Shown here: positions 1 through 9,014 of the stretch, in pieces
Layout: the number at the start of each line of letters is the position of its first letter
How positions within the stretch are numbered: position 1 is the stretch's first letter
From: Hyphomonas sp.
GTDB taxonomy: Bacteria; Pseudomonadota; Alphaproteobacteria; Caulobacterales; Hyphomonadaceae
DNA length: 64,000 bases
Assembly: GCF_016125515.1 (NCBI RefSeq)
Contig: NZ_WGLO01000013.1
Span: 1 to 64,000, forward strand
Direction of reading: 5' to 3'
The notes under the pieces: model-generated
Seen by the model: only the letters and a program-made list of their open reading frames with translations
Told to the model about the DNA's origin: nothing
Database searches by the model: none
Position numbers and translations under genes: made by a program

Positions 1-135
1 AATCTCGGCTCGACTATGCGGTGTGGTGCGGGCATTCTCGTGGATGTCCATTCGGTGTCCTTTCCTGGAGTTGAAGTCTCGCAACCTCAATCTCCTCGGT
101 CAGGCCCGAATGGACAACCTATTGAAAGATCACAC

Positions 136-450
136 CTAGTCGCCGACGCGAATCACACGGGACTGGGACGAGCTGCTGAAGTCCTTTTTGGAACTTGCGG
201 AGACCCCTTTGTTGCCCTCGCCGCGTTTCACTTCGCGGACCGTGATGGAGCTCTCGCCGACTCGGTGGAGCACGAATGCCTGGTTGGCGCCGTCGCATTT
301 GACGCGCACAACCGCCGTGCGGCGACCTGCGTCAGCTGCGCGGTCCAGCGCCGCGCGCGTCGCGGCTTCGGTGGCGGCAGAGCAGGTATCGGCGAAGGCA
401 GGAGCGGCGAGGCAAAGAAGCGCTGGAAGGGCTACGAGGCTGCGTTTCAT
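136..450 (-). CDS. Small exported protein of unknown function
   Basis: Encodes 104 residues. The first 20 form a typical Sec signal peptide: MKR, a hydrophobic Leu/Ala core, then a likely signal peptidase I site after PAFA (A-D-T). The mature part has two cysteines and a Ser/Lys-rich C-terminus. I do not recognise the family. The signal peptide and the normal codon pattern of the minus frame argue that it is real; longer plus-strand frames here look like shadows. It reads in the same direction as ubiE-ubiB but lies about 170 nt beyond ubiB, so it is probably a separate unit. Confidence 0.6.
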   Translation of the reverse strand: MKRSLVALPALLCLAAPAFADTCSAATEAATRAALDRAADAGRRTAVVRVKCDGANQAFVLHRVGESSITVREVKRGEGNKGVSASSKKDFSSSSQSRVIRVGD

Positions 451-619
451 CGGTGGGCTCCCTGGACGGCAACCCGGACACGCTAACCCATACTTTACAA
501 TCCCTTAACCGGTTACGCCCCGTGCGGGAGTTCACACGGGCCGAACAAGCCGGACCCGCGAGAAATTCGCGTCCCATGCCGCTCGGCGTCCGCGCCGGAA
601 GAGGTCACCGCGGCGGCGC

Positions 620-2146
620 CTAATTAACGGCGCGCACGGCCCAGGCCGCGAGGCCCGCTAGGATTGCGATCAGGCCGAACCAGCCCCACCAGGGCGCAAA
701 GCGCTCCGGTGCGGGCGGCGGCGCTGGCTCCACGTCGAGGCTTTTCTCGAAACGGTCCATCAACTCCGGCAACCGTTTCAGCCGGTTCGTCACTTCACGG
801 ACGTTTTCGGTGATCATCCGCACGGCGCCCTCGGGACCGAAATTTCGGCGCATCCAGCCTTCGATGACGGGCTCGGATGCGTTCCAGATATTGTGCGACG
901 GATCGATCGTACGGGCCACGCCTTCGACCTGCACCATCGTTTTCTGCAGCAGGACGAGCTCAGGCCGCAGCGCCATGCCGAACGTATGCGTGTAATCAAA
1001 CAGCTGCAATAATACCCGGCCCATTGAGACTTCTTCGGCCGGCCGGCCGAACAGGGGTTCACCGATCGACCGCAGCGCCTGCGCAAAATCGCCGACCGAC
1101 TGGTTCGGCGGCACATAGCCCGCTTCGAAGTGCACTTCGGCAATGCGCATGTAATCGCGCTTCAGGAAGCCCCACAGGATTTCCGCAAGGAAACGGCGCT
1201 CCATCGGACCGATCCGGCCAATGATGCCGAAATCGACGAGCGCGATCCGGCCTTCCGGCGTGAGGATGGCGTTGCCTTCGTGCATGTCGGCATGGAACAC
1301 GCCGTGTTCGATGGCGCTGGCGAGGAAGCCTTGCGTGATGTCGTTGGCTAACTTTTTCCGGTCAAGCCCCGGGCGGTCAAGAACACCGGGCGCGGTCAAC
1401 GGCGTACCGTCGATCCAGGAGATCGTGAGCACACGGCGGCCCGTGCGTTCCCAATCGACTTTCGGGATGTCGAAATAGCCTGTCTTCTGGTGGATGGCGT
1501 GCATCTCGTCAGCGCCGCCCGCTTCGAGGCGCAGGTCCAGTTCGCGCAGCATGGCGTTCGAGATGGTCTCGGTGAAGGCTACCGGGCGAAGGCGCCGGCT
1601 TTCGCTGGAGACGCCTTCGAGGGTGCGCGCGGCGCGCCGCATGGCCGAGAGTTCAAGTTCGAGCTGGCGTTCGATGCCGGGGCGGAGAATCTTCACCGCC
1701 CGGTCGCCGTCCGGCAAGGCCATCTGGTGGACCTGCGCCAGCGAGGCGGCAGCGACGGGCTCCGACAAGCCGGGAAACAGGCGCGCAGCCTCTGCGTCGC
1801 CGAACTCGGCGACCAGTGCCGCGCGGGCTTCTTTCATGGAAAAGGGCGGAAGCTGGTCTTTCAGGCGCGACAGGTCGCCGGCCACTTCGGAGCCGAAAAC
1901 GTCCGGCCGCGTGGCTAGAAACTGGCCGAGCTTGATATAGGCGGGCCCGAGCCCTTCCAGCGCGCGCGCAAGTCTCTGGCCGGGCCGACCCTTGGCGCCG
2001 CCGCCAATAAGGCGCAGCACGCTGCCCGCGATGCGCGCCGGCAAAGGCAGGCGGGATTGGTACGCACCCGGCAGAACGACATCATGCCGGGCGAGCGCTG
2101 TGCCCGCCCGCATGAGGCGCCTGTAGTCGGAGAGCGCCTTCAGCAC
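620..2146 (-). CDS. ubiB: UbiB, atypical kinase/ATPase for ubiquinone biosynthesis
   Basis: Encodes 508 residues of the ABC1/ADCK/UbiB family, membrane-associated proteins needed for coenzyme Q synthesis, probably by helping lipid precursors reach the hydroxylation complex. The family marker KxGQ is at residues 72-75 (YIKLGQ). An Ala-rich loop (AAASLAQVH) replaces the usual glycine-rich loop, followed by the kinase lysine in AVKILRPG, the HADMHEGN catalytic-loop equivalent and VDFG. The C-terminus has a Pro-rich linker and one clear hydrophobic helix that anchors it in the inner membrane. It starts 2 nt after the ubiE stop, so the two are cotranscribed. Length and motifs are normal for the family. 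Confidence 0.95.
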   Translation of the reverse strand: MLKALSDYRRLMRAGTALARHDVVLPGAYQSRLPLPARIAGSVLRLIGGGAKGRPGQRLARALEGLGPAYIKLGQFLATRPDVFGSEVAGDLSRLKDQLPPFSMKEARAALVAEFGDAEAARLFPGLSEPVAAASLAQVHQMALPDGDRAVKILRPGIERQLELELSAMRRAARTLEGVSSESRRLRPVAFTETISNAMLRELDLRLEAGGADEMHAIHQKTGYFDIPKVDWERTGRRVLTISWIDGTPLTAPGVLDRPGLDRKKLANDITQGFLASAIEHGVFHADMHEGNAILTPEGRIALVDFGIIGRIGPMERRFLAEILWGFLKRDYMRIAEVHFEAGYVPPNQSVGDFAQALRSIGEPLFGRPAEEVSMGRVLLQLFDYTHTFGMALRPELVLLQKTMVQVEGVARTIDPSHNIWNASEPVIEGWMRRNFGPEGAVRMITENVREVTNRLKRLPELMDRFEKSLDVEPAPPPAPERFAPWWGWFGLIAILAGLAAWAVRAVN

Positions 2147-2148
2147 CT

Positions 2149-2937
2149 CTAGACCGCCCAGCCGAAATGGAGCGCGGCGATGCCGCCGGAATAATTGGTG
2201 ACGGAGACTTGCTTGAAACCGGCGTCTTCGATCTCGGCCTTGAACACGGATTGCTCCGGGAACCGGCGGATCGATTCGACAAGGTATTGGTAGCTTTCCC
2301 GGTCGCCTGCAACGAGGCTGCCGAGCGGCGGGATCACGGCAAAGCTGTAGCCATCGTAGGCCTGCTGGAAGAGCGGCGCCGTCATGTGGCTGAACTCGAG
2401 CACGGCAAGGCGCCCACCGGTCTTCAGCACGCGCCGGAATTCGCGCAGGCCCGCCACACGGTCGGCAAAATTGCGGATGCCGAAGGAAACGGTGACCACA
2501 TCAAAGCTCTTGTCCGGATAGGGCAGCTTCTGGCCATCCGCGCACACCCAGTCTAGCCGGCCTGCCCATTTGGCATTGTCGGACCGCGCCTTGCCGGCTT
2601 CCAGCATGGCATCGTTGATATCGCATACGATGGCGGTCGCCTGACGGGTATCGCCGCGCCGTGCGCCCGCCTTGTCCGCGAGATCCAGGAAAGCCCGCGC
2701 CAGCTCCCCGGTGCCGCCGGCGACGTCGAGATGACGTTCGCCCGGCTGCGGGTTCACCTTGTTCATCGCATCATGCTTCCACAGCCTGTGGACGCCGGCG
2801 CTCATCAGATCATTCATCAAGTCGTAGCGGGAAGCGACCGAGCGGAACACGCCTTTGACGCGGGCGACCTTCTCGGCCTCCGTCACCTCTTCGAACCCGA
2901 AAGAGACTTTGCGCTGTGTTTCGTCCGTTCCAGCCAT
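2149..2937 (-). CDS. ubiE: UbiE, demethylmenaquinone/2-methoxy-6-polyprenyl-1,4-benzoquinol methylase
   Basis: A SAM-dependent C-methyltransferase of ubiquinone (and, where present, menaquinone) biosynthesis, 262 residues. The class I SAM-binding motif [11 protein letters not shown] lies near residues 70-80. The family signature [17 protein letters not shown] is near 38-54, and a second signature (FGIRNF) comes later. The frame stays open a further 97 codons upstream, but that stretch runs antisense through mutM. The methionine at 2937 (MAGTDETQ) gives the normal family length and is chosen. It is followed after 2 nt by ubiB, and mutM diverges 49 nt away. Confidence 0.95.
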   Translation of the reverse strand: MAGTDETQRKVSFGFEEVTEAEKVARVKGVFRSVASRYDLMNDLMSAGVHRLWKHDAMNKVNPQPGERHLDVAGGTGELARAFLDLADKAGARRGDTRQATAIVCDINDAMLEAGKARSDNAKWAGRLDWVCADGQKLPYPDKSFDVVTVSFGIRNFADRVAGLREFRRVLKTGGRLAVLEFSHMTAPLFQQAYDGYSFAVIPPLGSLVAGDRESYQYLVESIRRFPEQSVFKAEIEDAGFKQVSVTNYSGGIAALHFGWAV

Positions 2938-2986
2938 GCCGAGCCACCTTACATGCCGCCGCCTGCTTAGCGTATATGCGATAAGG

Positions 2987-3832
2987 ATGCCTGAATTACC
3001 TGAAGTCGAGACAGTTCGCCGCGGACTTGCCCCCGTCATGGAGGGTAGGCGCATCCTGCGGCTGGAACAGCGGCGAGCGGACCTGCGCTTTCCCCTCCCC
3101 GACCGGTTCGCGGAGCGGGTAGCCAATGCGCGGATCGACCGGCTCGCGCGGCAGGCGAAATTCCTGGCGGCGTATCTCTCCACGGGGGAAGTGCTGGTGA
3201 TGCACCTCGGCATGACCGGGCGCTTCACGATTGCCGGAGGGCAGCCGGGCAGCTTCCATCACACGACCGGCGGCGCACTGGCGCACGACCATGTCGTCTT
3301 CCACATGGAAGGCGGCGAGACGGTCACCTACAACGATCCGCGCCGGTTCGGCTTCATGGAACTCTGGCCGGCCGAGCATTTCGGGGCTTATCCAAGGTTA
3401 AAGGATCTCGGGCCCGAGCCACTTTCGAACGGATTTTCAGCCGCTTACCTGGACCGGGCACTCGCCGGAAAGGCTGCGCCGATCAAAGCGGCCCTGCTTG
3501 ACCAGTCGATCATCGCTGGGCTCGGCAACATTTATGTCTGCGAGGCGCTCTACCGGGCGGGCATTTCGCCCAAACGCCTGTCGCGCTCCGTTCCCGGTCA
3601 ACGCGCCGCGCGGCTCGCTCCGGCCGTCAATGCCATCATCGCCGAGGCTATTGCGGCTGGCGGATCTTCTATTTCGGACTTCGCCGCGACGGACGGTGCG
3701 CTCGGCTATTTCCAGCACCGGTTCGACGTCTACGACCGCGAAGGTGAGCCCTGCAAACATTGCGGATCGATCGTGAAGCGGATCGTGCAATCGGGGCGGT
3801 CGACCTTCTACTGCCCGGCCTGCCAACGCTGA
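2987..3832 (+). CDS. mutM: MutM, formamidopyrimidine-DNA glycosylase (Fpg)
   Basis: A bifunctional DNA glycosylase/AP lyase that removes 8-oxoguanine and ring-opened purines. 281 residues. The start at 2987 gives the invariant MPELPEVE N-terminus, whose Pro becomes the N-terminal nucleophile after Met removal, with the general-acid Glu next to it. The catalytic lysine is K58 (RQAKFL). The C-terminal zinc finger reads CKHCG ... FYCPACQ. An upstream in-frame start would add 44 residues before MPELPEVE and destroy the nucleophile, so it is rejected. It diverges from ubiE-ubiB, an arrangement common in alphaproteobacteria. Confidence 0.96.
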   Translation: MPELPEVETVRRGLAPVMEGRRILRLEQRRADLRFPLPDRFAERVANARIDRLARQAKFLAAYLSTGEVLVMHLGMTGRFTIAGGQPGSFHHTTGGALAHDHVVFHMEGGETVTYNDPRRFGFMELWPAEHFGAYPRLKDLGPEPLSNGFSAAYLDRALAGKAAPIKAALLDQSIIAGLGNIYVCEALYRAGISPKRLSRSVPGQRAARLAPAVNAIIAEAIAAGGSSISDFAATDGALGYFQHRFDVYDREGEPCKHCGSIVKRIVQSGRSTFYCPACQR

Positions 3833-3963
3833 GGCCGCGTTGTCTGACGGATGCGGCCAATCCTGCTTTGCAGAGTTCGGCTGATTGCTCAGTTTAGCCC
3901 GGCGCCTTGTGCGGGGAGCTGGCCTGCGTAAAGGTAAGTTCCGAAAAGAAACGGGAGAAGGCG

Positions 3964-4695
3964 ATGTCACAGAGCGCAGCATTGATCGTGGGGGCCGGCG
4001 ATGCGACAGGCGGCGCCATCGCCCGGGCATTTGCAAAGGATGGTCTCGTGGCCTGCGTCACGCGCCGCCCGCGCAATCTCGACTCCCTCTCCAGCCTTGT
4101 GTCCATGATCGAAGCGCAGGGTGGCAAGGCGCGCGCCTTTGGCGTCGATGCGCGCGAGGAAGACACAACCATTGCACTGGTCGACCAGATCGAGGCCGAG
4201 GTCGGCCCGCTTGAAGTCTGCGTGTTCAATATCGGCGCCAATGTCCGCTTTGGCATTACCGAGACAACGGGGCGCGTCTACCAGAAGGTCTGGGAGATGG
4301 CGGCTTATTCCGGCTTCCTTGCCGGACGCGAAGCGGCGCGCGTGATGAAACCGCGAGGACGCGGCACGATCCTGTTCACAGGCGCGACGGCAGGTGTCCG
4401 CGGCCGGGACGGCTTCTCAGCCTTTGCCGGCGCCAAGCACGCGTTGCGGGCGCTCGCCCAATCCATGGCCCGCGAACTCGGCCCCCAGGGCATCCATGTT
4501 GCGCATGTCGTGATCGACGGCGCCATCGACAGCGGGTTCATCCGGGAAAACCTGCCCGATGCAGATGAACGCCGCGCGCGTGACGGTTTGCTCATTCCAG
4601 ACGAGATCGCGAAGAATTATGTCTGGCTGCACCATCAGCACCGTTCGGCATGGACCCATGAACTGGACCTGCGCCCCTGGTGCGAGATGTGGTAG
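3964..4695 (+). CDS. Short-chain dehydrogenase-like protein lacking the catalytic tyrosine
   Basis: Encodes 243 residues with the Rossmann fold of classical SDRs. The N-terminal nucleotide motif is degenerate (GAGDATGGAIA, residues 10-20, for TGxxxGxG), followed by NIGAN near 89-93 in place of NNAG. At the active site the YxxxK motif reads FAGAK, with Phe154 and Lys158, and the usual catalytic Ser position is Ala/Thr (TGATAG). I recall a conserved SDR subgroup with the same FAGAK, so this is probably a group feature rather than decay. The start at 3964 has a good ribosome binding site (GGGAGAAG). The gene stands alone between mutM and a convergent glycosyltransferase. The substrate is unknown. 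Confidence 0.8.
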   Translation: MSQSAALIVGAGDATGGAIARAFAKDGLVACVTRRPRNLDSLSSLVSMIEAQGGKARAFGVDAREEDTTIALVDQIEAEVGPLEVCVFNIGANVRFGITETTGRVYQKVWEMAAYSGFLAGREAARVMKPRGRGTILFTGATAGVRGRDGFSAFAGAKHALRALAQSMARELGPQGIHVAHVVIDGAIDSGFIRENLPDADERRARDGLLIPDEIAKNYVWLHHQHRSAWTHELDLRPWCEMW

Positions 4696-4707
4696 CGGGC
4701 CTTCGGC

Positions 4708-5817
4708 TCAGCGCAGGCTGCGTAGGAACTTGACCAGCGATTTGAACCAGGCCGGCCGGGAGGCCGGATTGACCTCATAGCCGAACACCTGCTTGCGCAG
4801 GCCCGTGGGCAGGTAGCGCAGCAGAGTGAAGCGCGCTGCGCGAACATGGCGGAACAGGCCCGTGCCTTGCGACAGTGTCAATTCCCGGCAGCGGCGCAGA
4901 AGATCGGGAATCGTGTCTGTCGGCACCGGATGCAGGTCCGGCGCATACATCAGCGAAATCAGGCGTTCCTTGATGTGGTAAGAGTCCGACTCGCCCAGCG
5001 CAGCGCCAACGGGCAGGTTCAACCGCGCGGCATGATCGCGCAGCACGGCATAGCGCGCATGGTCGTGTTCGATCCGCCAGCGAGCCCGCCTCGCCAAGGC
5101 TTCGAGGCTGGCGCGGGTGTGTTGCGCGTCATGCAGCCGATAGGCTGATATGACATCCGCTTCGCAACTGACCGCGCCATACAGCGGCGCAGCCACAGCA
5201 ACGTGTCCGTCGCCGCCATATCGGAAGGCTTCCGCGTCCATCGGCATATATCTTTCCATCCGCACACGGTCGAAAACCATGCCTGACGTGATGGTGCCGT
5301 CATACCGTCCGCGCTCGCGCAGTTCGGCCGAAATGTCGCCCTTGGAAAACCCGCGCGGCGGATGGATACCGCCGAGTTCGGCTTTGGGGTTCGTATAGCG
5401 CATCGGGTAAAGGTACAGCGAAACGCCCGGCTTGCGGTTGGCGAGGATACGTTTCACTGCGCCCGGCAGGAGAAAGTCGTCCGCATCAAGGAACATCACC
5501 AGTTCGCCATGCGCCTGGGCGAAGCCGGCATTGAAGCCCGCGCCCTGCCCGCTGTTGACCGGCAGGAAGACCGGGATCAGCTTGTCCCCGTAAGACTCGA
5601 TCACTTCACGCGAATTGTCGGTCGAACAATCGTCCACCACGATCAGCTCGATTGCCTCACCCTGAGACAGAACGTTTTCAACTGCAGCAGGAAGGTATCG
5701 GGCGTAATTGTAGTTCGTGATGATCACGGACAATGCAGGTGCGGGCGCCTTTCGAGCGGCGTCCGAGGCCGTCGGCGGCGGCAACGTGTCCAAAGTCCTT
5801 GCCTCTTGCGTGAGCAT
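4708..5817 (-). CDS. Family 2 glycosyltransferase
   Basis: Encodes 369 residues. A GT-A fold domain covers about residues 28-230: ITNYNYARYL, the first acidic motif VDDCSTDNS, and the metal-binding DxD equivalent LDADD. It would transfer a sugar from a nucleotide-sugar donor to a glycan, lipid or protein acceptor at the inner face of the membrane. No transmembrane segment is evident, and the C-terminal 130 residues are not recognisable. No other polysaccharide gene is adjacent, so the acceptor cannot be inferred. The convergent SDR gene ends 12 nt away. Confidence 0.85.
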   Translation of the reverse strand: MLTQEARTLDTLPPPTASDAARKAPAPALSVIITNYNYARYLPAAVENVLSQGEAIELIVVDDCSTDNSREVIESYGDKLIPVFLPVNSGQGAGFNAGFAQAHGELVMFLDADDFLLPGAVKRILANRKPGVSLYLYPMRYTNPKAELGGIHPPRGFSKGDISAELRERGRYDGTITSGMVFDRVRMERYMPMDAEAFRYGGDGHVAVAAPLYGAVSCEADVISAYRLHDAQHTRASLEALARRARWRIEHDHARYAVLRDHAARLNLPVGAALGESDSYHIKERLISLMYAPDLHPVPTDTIPDLLRRCRELTLSQGTGLFRHVRAARFTLLRYLPTGLRKQVFGYEVNPASRPAWFKSLVKFLRSLR

Positions 5818-5855
5818 TTATCGATAGCAGCAAATATCAGGCCACGCCGAAAACG

Positions 5856-5881
5856 TCACCCCCCCCGCTGAGCGGGGTGGT
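5856..5881 (-). terminator. Possible intrinsic terminator downstream of the monooxygenase-like gene
   Basis: Read on the minus strand, a GC-rich inverted repeat (CCACCCCGCT, short loop, AGCGGGG...GTG) begins just past the stop of the gene at 5895 and is followed by ACGTTTTC. The stem is strong but the T-run is short and imperfect, so this is only a candidate. Confidence 0.35.
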
Positions 5882-5894
5882 TAACGAACGCCGA

Positions 5895-7064
5895 TCAGAT
5901 CATGCCGCCATCAGTCGGCAGACCGAACAAGACCCGTCCGACAAGCTCCAGCGTCGAGGGCGCCGTTACGATATGTTGCGTGATCGCATGCGCGTCGCGG
6001 AACCGCCGCTGGAGGTCACTCGCCTCGAACAGGGCCGCGCCGCCGCCGAGGTCATACATCGTGCGGCAGATATCGGCGCCGGTGCGCGTCAAATGGGTGC
6101 AGGCAAGCCGGAGATCGGCGCGAACACTCATGGGAATGTCGTCCGTTTCCTGCGCGATCGACCAGACCCGGTCGATCTCGGAATATAGGTAAGCCCTCGC
6201 GGCCCGCCATTGCGCTTCGCACGCGGCGAAGTCCGCCTGCATGGATTGCCGCTCGGAAAGCGTCTTGGACGAGCCCTGGCTCTTCTTGACCGTCGCGAGG
6301 GCATGGAACGCGTCGAGCGCCCCGCGCGCATTGCCTAGCGCAACGGCGCAGACGCCCAATGACAACAGCCCGAACGCCGGAAACTTGTAGAGCGCGCCCG
6401 CTTCCCGCGGCTTGTCGGATACGAGCGAGACCGAGCGGCCGGCCGGAACCAGGATGTCCTTCACCTCGAAGTCGCCGGACCCGGTGCCCTTCAGCCCCAT
6501 CACATGCCAGGTGTCGATCAGCGTGGCCTCGGCAGCGGGAAACACCATCATCCGCGTATCCGGCGCGCCGGACGGCAGGCGTTTCATCTCGCCATTCTCC
6601 CAGATCGTGCAACTACCGCACAGCCAGGTGCAGTTGGCCGAACCGGAGCCCCACTGCCACCGGCCGCTGACCCGGTAATGATCGCCCTCGGCCACGGCGC
6701 GGCCCATGGGCGCAAACACGCCGCCCGTGATCGTCATCGGATTAGCATAAATTTCCGCAGCATACTGCGGCGCCATATAGGCGGCATTGAGCGCTGTCGT
6801 GGAGGCAATCATGGCGCACCATCCGGCGCTGGCATTTGCGCGCGCCAGGGTCTCGGTGATCTCGACGATCTCGCGCGGCGTCGATTCCAACCCGCCGAAA
6901 CGCTTCGGCGTCACCATACGGAACACCCCTGCGGCGGCGAGTTTCTGCGCAAGGTCGGCCGGCAGGCGGCGGGCGTCTTCCATCTCGGCGGCGCGGGCCG
7001 CGAGTTCAGCCAGCAGAGGTTGGACGGCAGAGATCGGATCGTTGGACGGGACGGTATCGGGCAT
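5895..7064 (-). CDS. Acyl-CoA dehydrogenase-fold flavin-dependent monooxygenase
   Basis: Encodes 389 residues with the acyl-CoA dehydrogenase fold but the sequence character of the HsaA/DszC/HpaB-like flavin monooxygenases, which use reduced flavin from a partner reductase. Clues are the N-terminal ...RRLPADLAQKLAAAGVFRMVTPKRFGG, the ARANASAGWCAMI helix, the SGRWQWGSG segment and the C-terminal ALFEASDLQRRFRDAHAITQH. It lacks the usual acyl-CoA dehydrogenase Glu context. No flavin reductase is adjacent. The substrate is probably a hydrophobic or aromatic compound but cannot be named. It stands 30 nt downstream of the yjbR-like gene on the same strand, so it may be the distal gene of that operon. 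Confidence 0.8.
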   Translation of the reverse strand: MPDTVPSNDPISAVQPLLAELAARAAEMEDARRLPADLAQKLAAAGVFRMVTPKRFGGLESTPREIVEITETLARANASAGWCAMIASTTALNAAYMAPQYAAEIYANPMTITGGVFAPMGRAVAEGDHYRVSGRWQWGSGSANCTWLCGSCTIWENGEMKRLPSGAPDTRMMVFPAAEATLIDTWHVMGLKGTGSGDFEVKDILVPAGRSVSLVSDKPREAGALYKFPAFGLLSLGVCAVALGNARGALDAFHALATVKKSQGSSKTLSERQSMQADFAACEAQWRAARAYLYSEIDRVWSIAQETDDIPMSVRADLRLACTHLTRTGADICRTMYDLGGGAALFEASDLQRRFRDAHAITQHIVTAPSTLELVGRVLFGLPTDGGMI

Positions 7065-7094
7065 GGGCTGACGCTAGCCGCTTTGTCGCCGGGT

Positions 7095-7442
7095 TCAAGG
7101 CTTGAGTTCGCTGTGCAGCCGCGCCGGCGCCGCATGACGCCAAGACATCGCCAGTACCGAGCGCAGCGTGGCGGCGTCGCAGGCCTTGAGATGGATCGAG
7201 GTCGCGCCCTTCTCACCCCATTTGTTCGGCACGGGAAAGAAGATCGATGGCTTGACCGAGCAGAGCATCTGCTGTTCGTCCGGCGTCAGGAACACGTTCG
7301 CGAATTCGTTGTGTGGTGGCAGCGTGCAGAAAATCTTCCCCTTCAGCGCATCGACGCGGAAACTCGTCCAGTCAAAATGGGGCTTCTCGATCGCCCGGGG
7401 CAATGCCAGCGCGGCGGCACGCAGAGTGACGGGCTCGATCAC
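7095..7442 (-). CDS. MmcQ/YjbR-like protein
   Basis: A 115-residue protein of the MmcQ/YjbR (DUF419) family, small proteins with a CyaY-like fold often described as DNA-binding; their role is uncertain. Typical features are LALPRAIEKPHFDWTSFRV near the start and a core of F, L and W residues (VFLTPDEQQML, NKWGEKGATSIHL). An ATG-initiated frame begins 111 nt earlier but runs inside the preceding gene. The GTG at 7442 is preferred because GAGGAGGA lies just before it, overlapping the stop of the DUF3667 gene, and gives the normal family length. Last or near-last gene of a leftward operon. Confidence 0.75.
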   Translation of the reverse strand: MIEPVTLRAAALALPRAIEKPHFDWTSFRVDALKGKIFCTLPPHNEFANVFLTPDEQQMLCSVKPSIFFPVPNKWGEKGATSIHLKACDAATLRSVLAMSWRHAAPARLHSELKP

Positions 7443-7452
7443 ACCATCCTCC

Positions 7453-8553
7453 TCACAGGGACAGGGCACCCAGGATTGCCGCTGCAAGCAGGGCTGAAAG
7501 GATGATGCCGAAATAGACACTGTCCAGCAGGGCGGTTCGCACAATCGAAGCAAACTTCCCGCGCCCGTAGACGACCCGGTTCAGCCGGTAGAGATACCAG
7601 TTCGAATAGACCACCAGCGCCAGAACCACCCACCCCATCCCGATCAGCATCGACACCAGAAATCCGGCCGACATGGCAAGAAACAGCGCCGCATGGAAAT
7701 GCAGCGACACGATCAGATGATCGAAGAACAGGAATTGCCGCCGCCAGAGGTAAACCACACCCAACAGGCAGGCATAGACCGGAAGCAGCACGAACATCAT
7801 CCGAGGGATCCATTCCTGCGTCTTGGCGGCCAGGCGCATCGGATCTTCCATGACCTCGGCGAAGGAAGCAGCTTCCGGATTGCCACGCTCGCCGGCCTCC
7901 CGCATCGCATCAATGGCTTCCTGCGGCACGAAGCCAGCCCATTCTTCCTGCGGCGCACTGTCGGCACTCACATCGCCCGGCGCAGCCGGCGGTTCGGGCA
8001 CCAGACCCGGGATGCCGCCCTTCCAGGCGGCCTCAACCGCGTCGAGCGCATGCACCTGCTTGAGATATTCTTCTTCGGTGGTCTCTCCGTCCGCGTAGGA
8101 TTGTTCGATCTCTGCGCGAGCCTCTGCGATGGAACGCCCGCCATCGGTCCGGATGCTGATCCCCTGCCCTGTCACCAAAGGCAACAGGACAAAGAAAACC
8201 AGTGACGCGAACACATACAGGCGGAAAGGCGGGATGAACCGGGTGCGCTGGCCATCAAGATAGGCGCGTGTGATCCGGCCCGGATGCAGCATCAAGTCCG
8301 GCAGGGTGTGGGCAATCCGGCCATCCAGCGAAAAGAACGTCTCGAGACTTTCGCCAAGCAGCGACCAGAACGGCTTGCGGATGCTGCGTCCGCTCTGGCC
8401 GCAATCCTGGCAGAAATCACCCGCAAGCATGGCGCCGCAATTGAGGCAGGTTTCGCCGCCCGGACCCGGCTTTGCCCCCGCAAGACCCGCAACCGAATCG
8501 GCCGCCAGATGCTCGAAGGCCCCCTCCGCCGCGCCGCTGAACTCGTCACTCAT
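7453..8553 (-). CDS. DUF3667 membrane protein with N-terminal zinc ribbon
   Basis: Encodes 366 residues. A CxxC...CxxC ribbon lies at residues 36-51 (CLNCG, then FCQDCGQ), followed by the family segment FWSLLGESLETFFSLDGRI and HTLPDLMLHPGRITRAYLDGQR. About five hydrophobic helices follow. A long charged, acidic region sits between the first helix and the C-terminal cluster and should be on one face of the membrane. The family function is unknown. The ATG overlaps the GNAT stop (ATGA), and the next gene's ribosome binding site covers this gene's stop, so translation is coupled on both sides. Confidence 0.8.
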   Translation of the reverse strand: MSDEFSGAAEGAFEHLAADSVAGLAGAKPGPGGETCLNCGAMLAGDFCQDCGQSGRSIRKPFWSLLGESLETFFSLDGRIAHTLPDLMLHPGRITRAYLDGQRTRFIPPFRLYVFASLVFFVLLPLVTGQGISIRTDGGRSIAEARAEIEQSYADGETTEEEYLKQVHALDAVEAAWKGGIPGLVPEPPAAPGDVSADSAPQEEWAGFVPQEAIDAMREAGERGNPEAASFAEVMEDPMRLAAKTQEWIPRMMFVLLPVYACLLGVVYLWRRQFLFFDHLIVSLHFHAALFLAMSAGFLVSMLIGMGWVVLALVVYSNWYLYRLNRVVYGRGKFASIVRTALLDSVYFGIILSALLAAAILGALSL

Positions 8554-9014
8554 GCCTGTTCCCCTGAACGCATCCAGACATAGCGCACGTCCGGTTCACG
8601 CTCTTCATTCGCTGATCCATCGGTGAACTCAACAACCTTGAACCCAAAGGATTCGTAAAACCGGCGCGCGCGATCATTGCGCTGGAAGGTCCACAACTCA
8701 AGTTCGGCGCGGGTTGCCATCGCTTCCTGCAGCAGCCGCCGACCCAAACCTTGGCGCCAGGTGTCCGGCGCGAGGTAGAGATGATCGATCCAGTTACCGC
8801 GAAGCGCCATGAACCCGGAAATCATACCATCGATCTTGGCAACCCGGACATCGGTACCGGGCAAGACGACCGTCTCGAAATGGTGCCGCACGTCGCGGGG
8901 CGAGTGCACGACCGTCAGCCATGGCATCGCGGCCGCGCGCGCCGCCCTGTGGATCTCAGCAATTTCCGACGCATCTTCCGGCTGCGCCGAACAGATCTCG
9001 ACGCCGGGCTTCAT
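8550..9014 (-). CDS. GNAT-family N-acetyltransferase
   Basis: Encodes 154 residues with a complete GNAT fold. The acetyl-CoA-binding motif A is LYLAPDTWRQGLGRRLLQEA (R/QxxGxG/A), and the family-typical C-terminal ...NDRARRFYESFGFKVVEF follows. The substrate cannot be predicted. ATGA overlaps join it to the acyltransferase gene upstream and the DUF3667 gene downstream, so all are translated from one message. Confidence 0.88.
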   Translation of the reverse strand: MKPGVEICSAQPEDASEIAEIHRAARAAAMPWLTVVHSPRDVRHHFETVVLPGTDVRVAKIDGMISGFMALRGNWIDHLYLAPDTWRQGLGRRLLQEAMATRAELELWTFQRNDRARRFYESFGFKVVEFTDGSANEEREPDVRYVWMRSGEQA

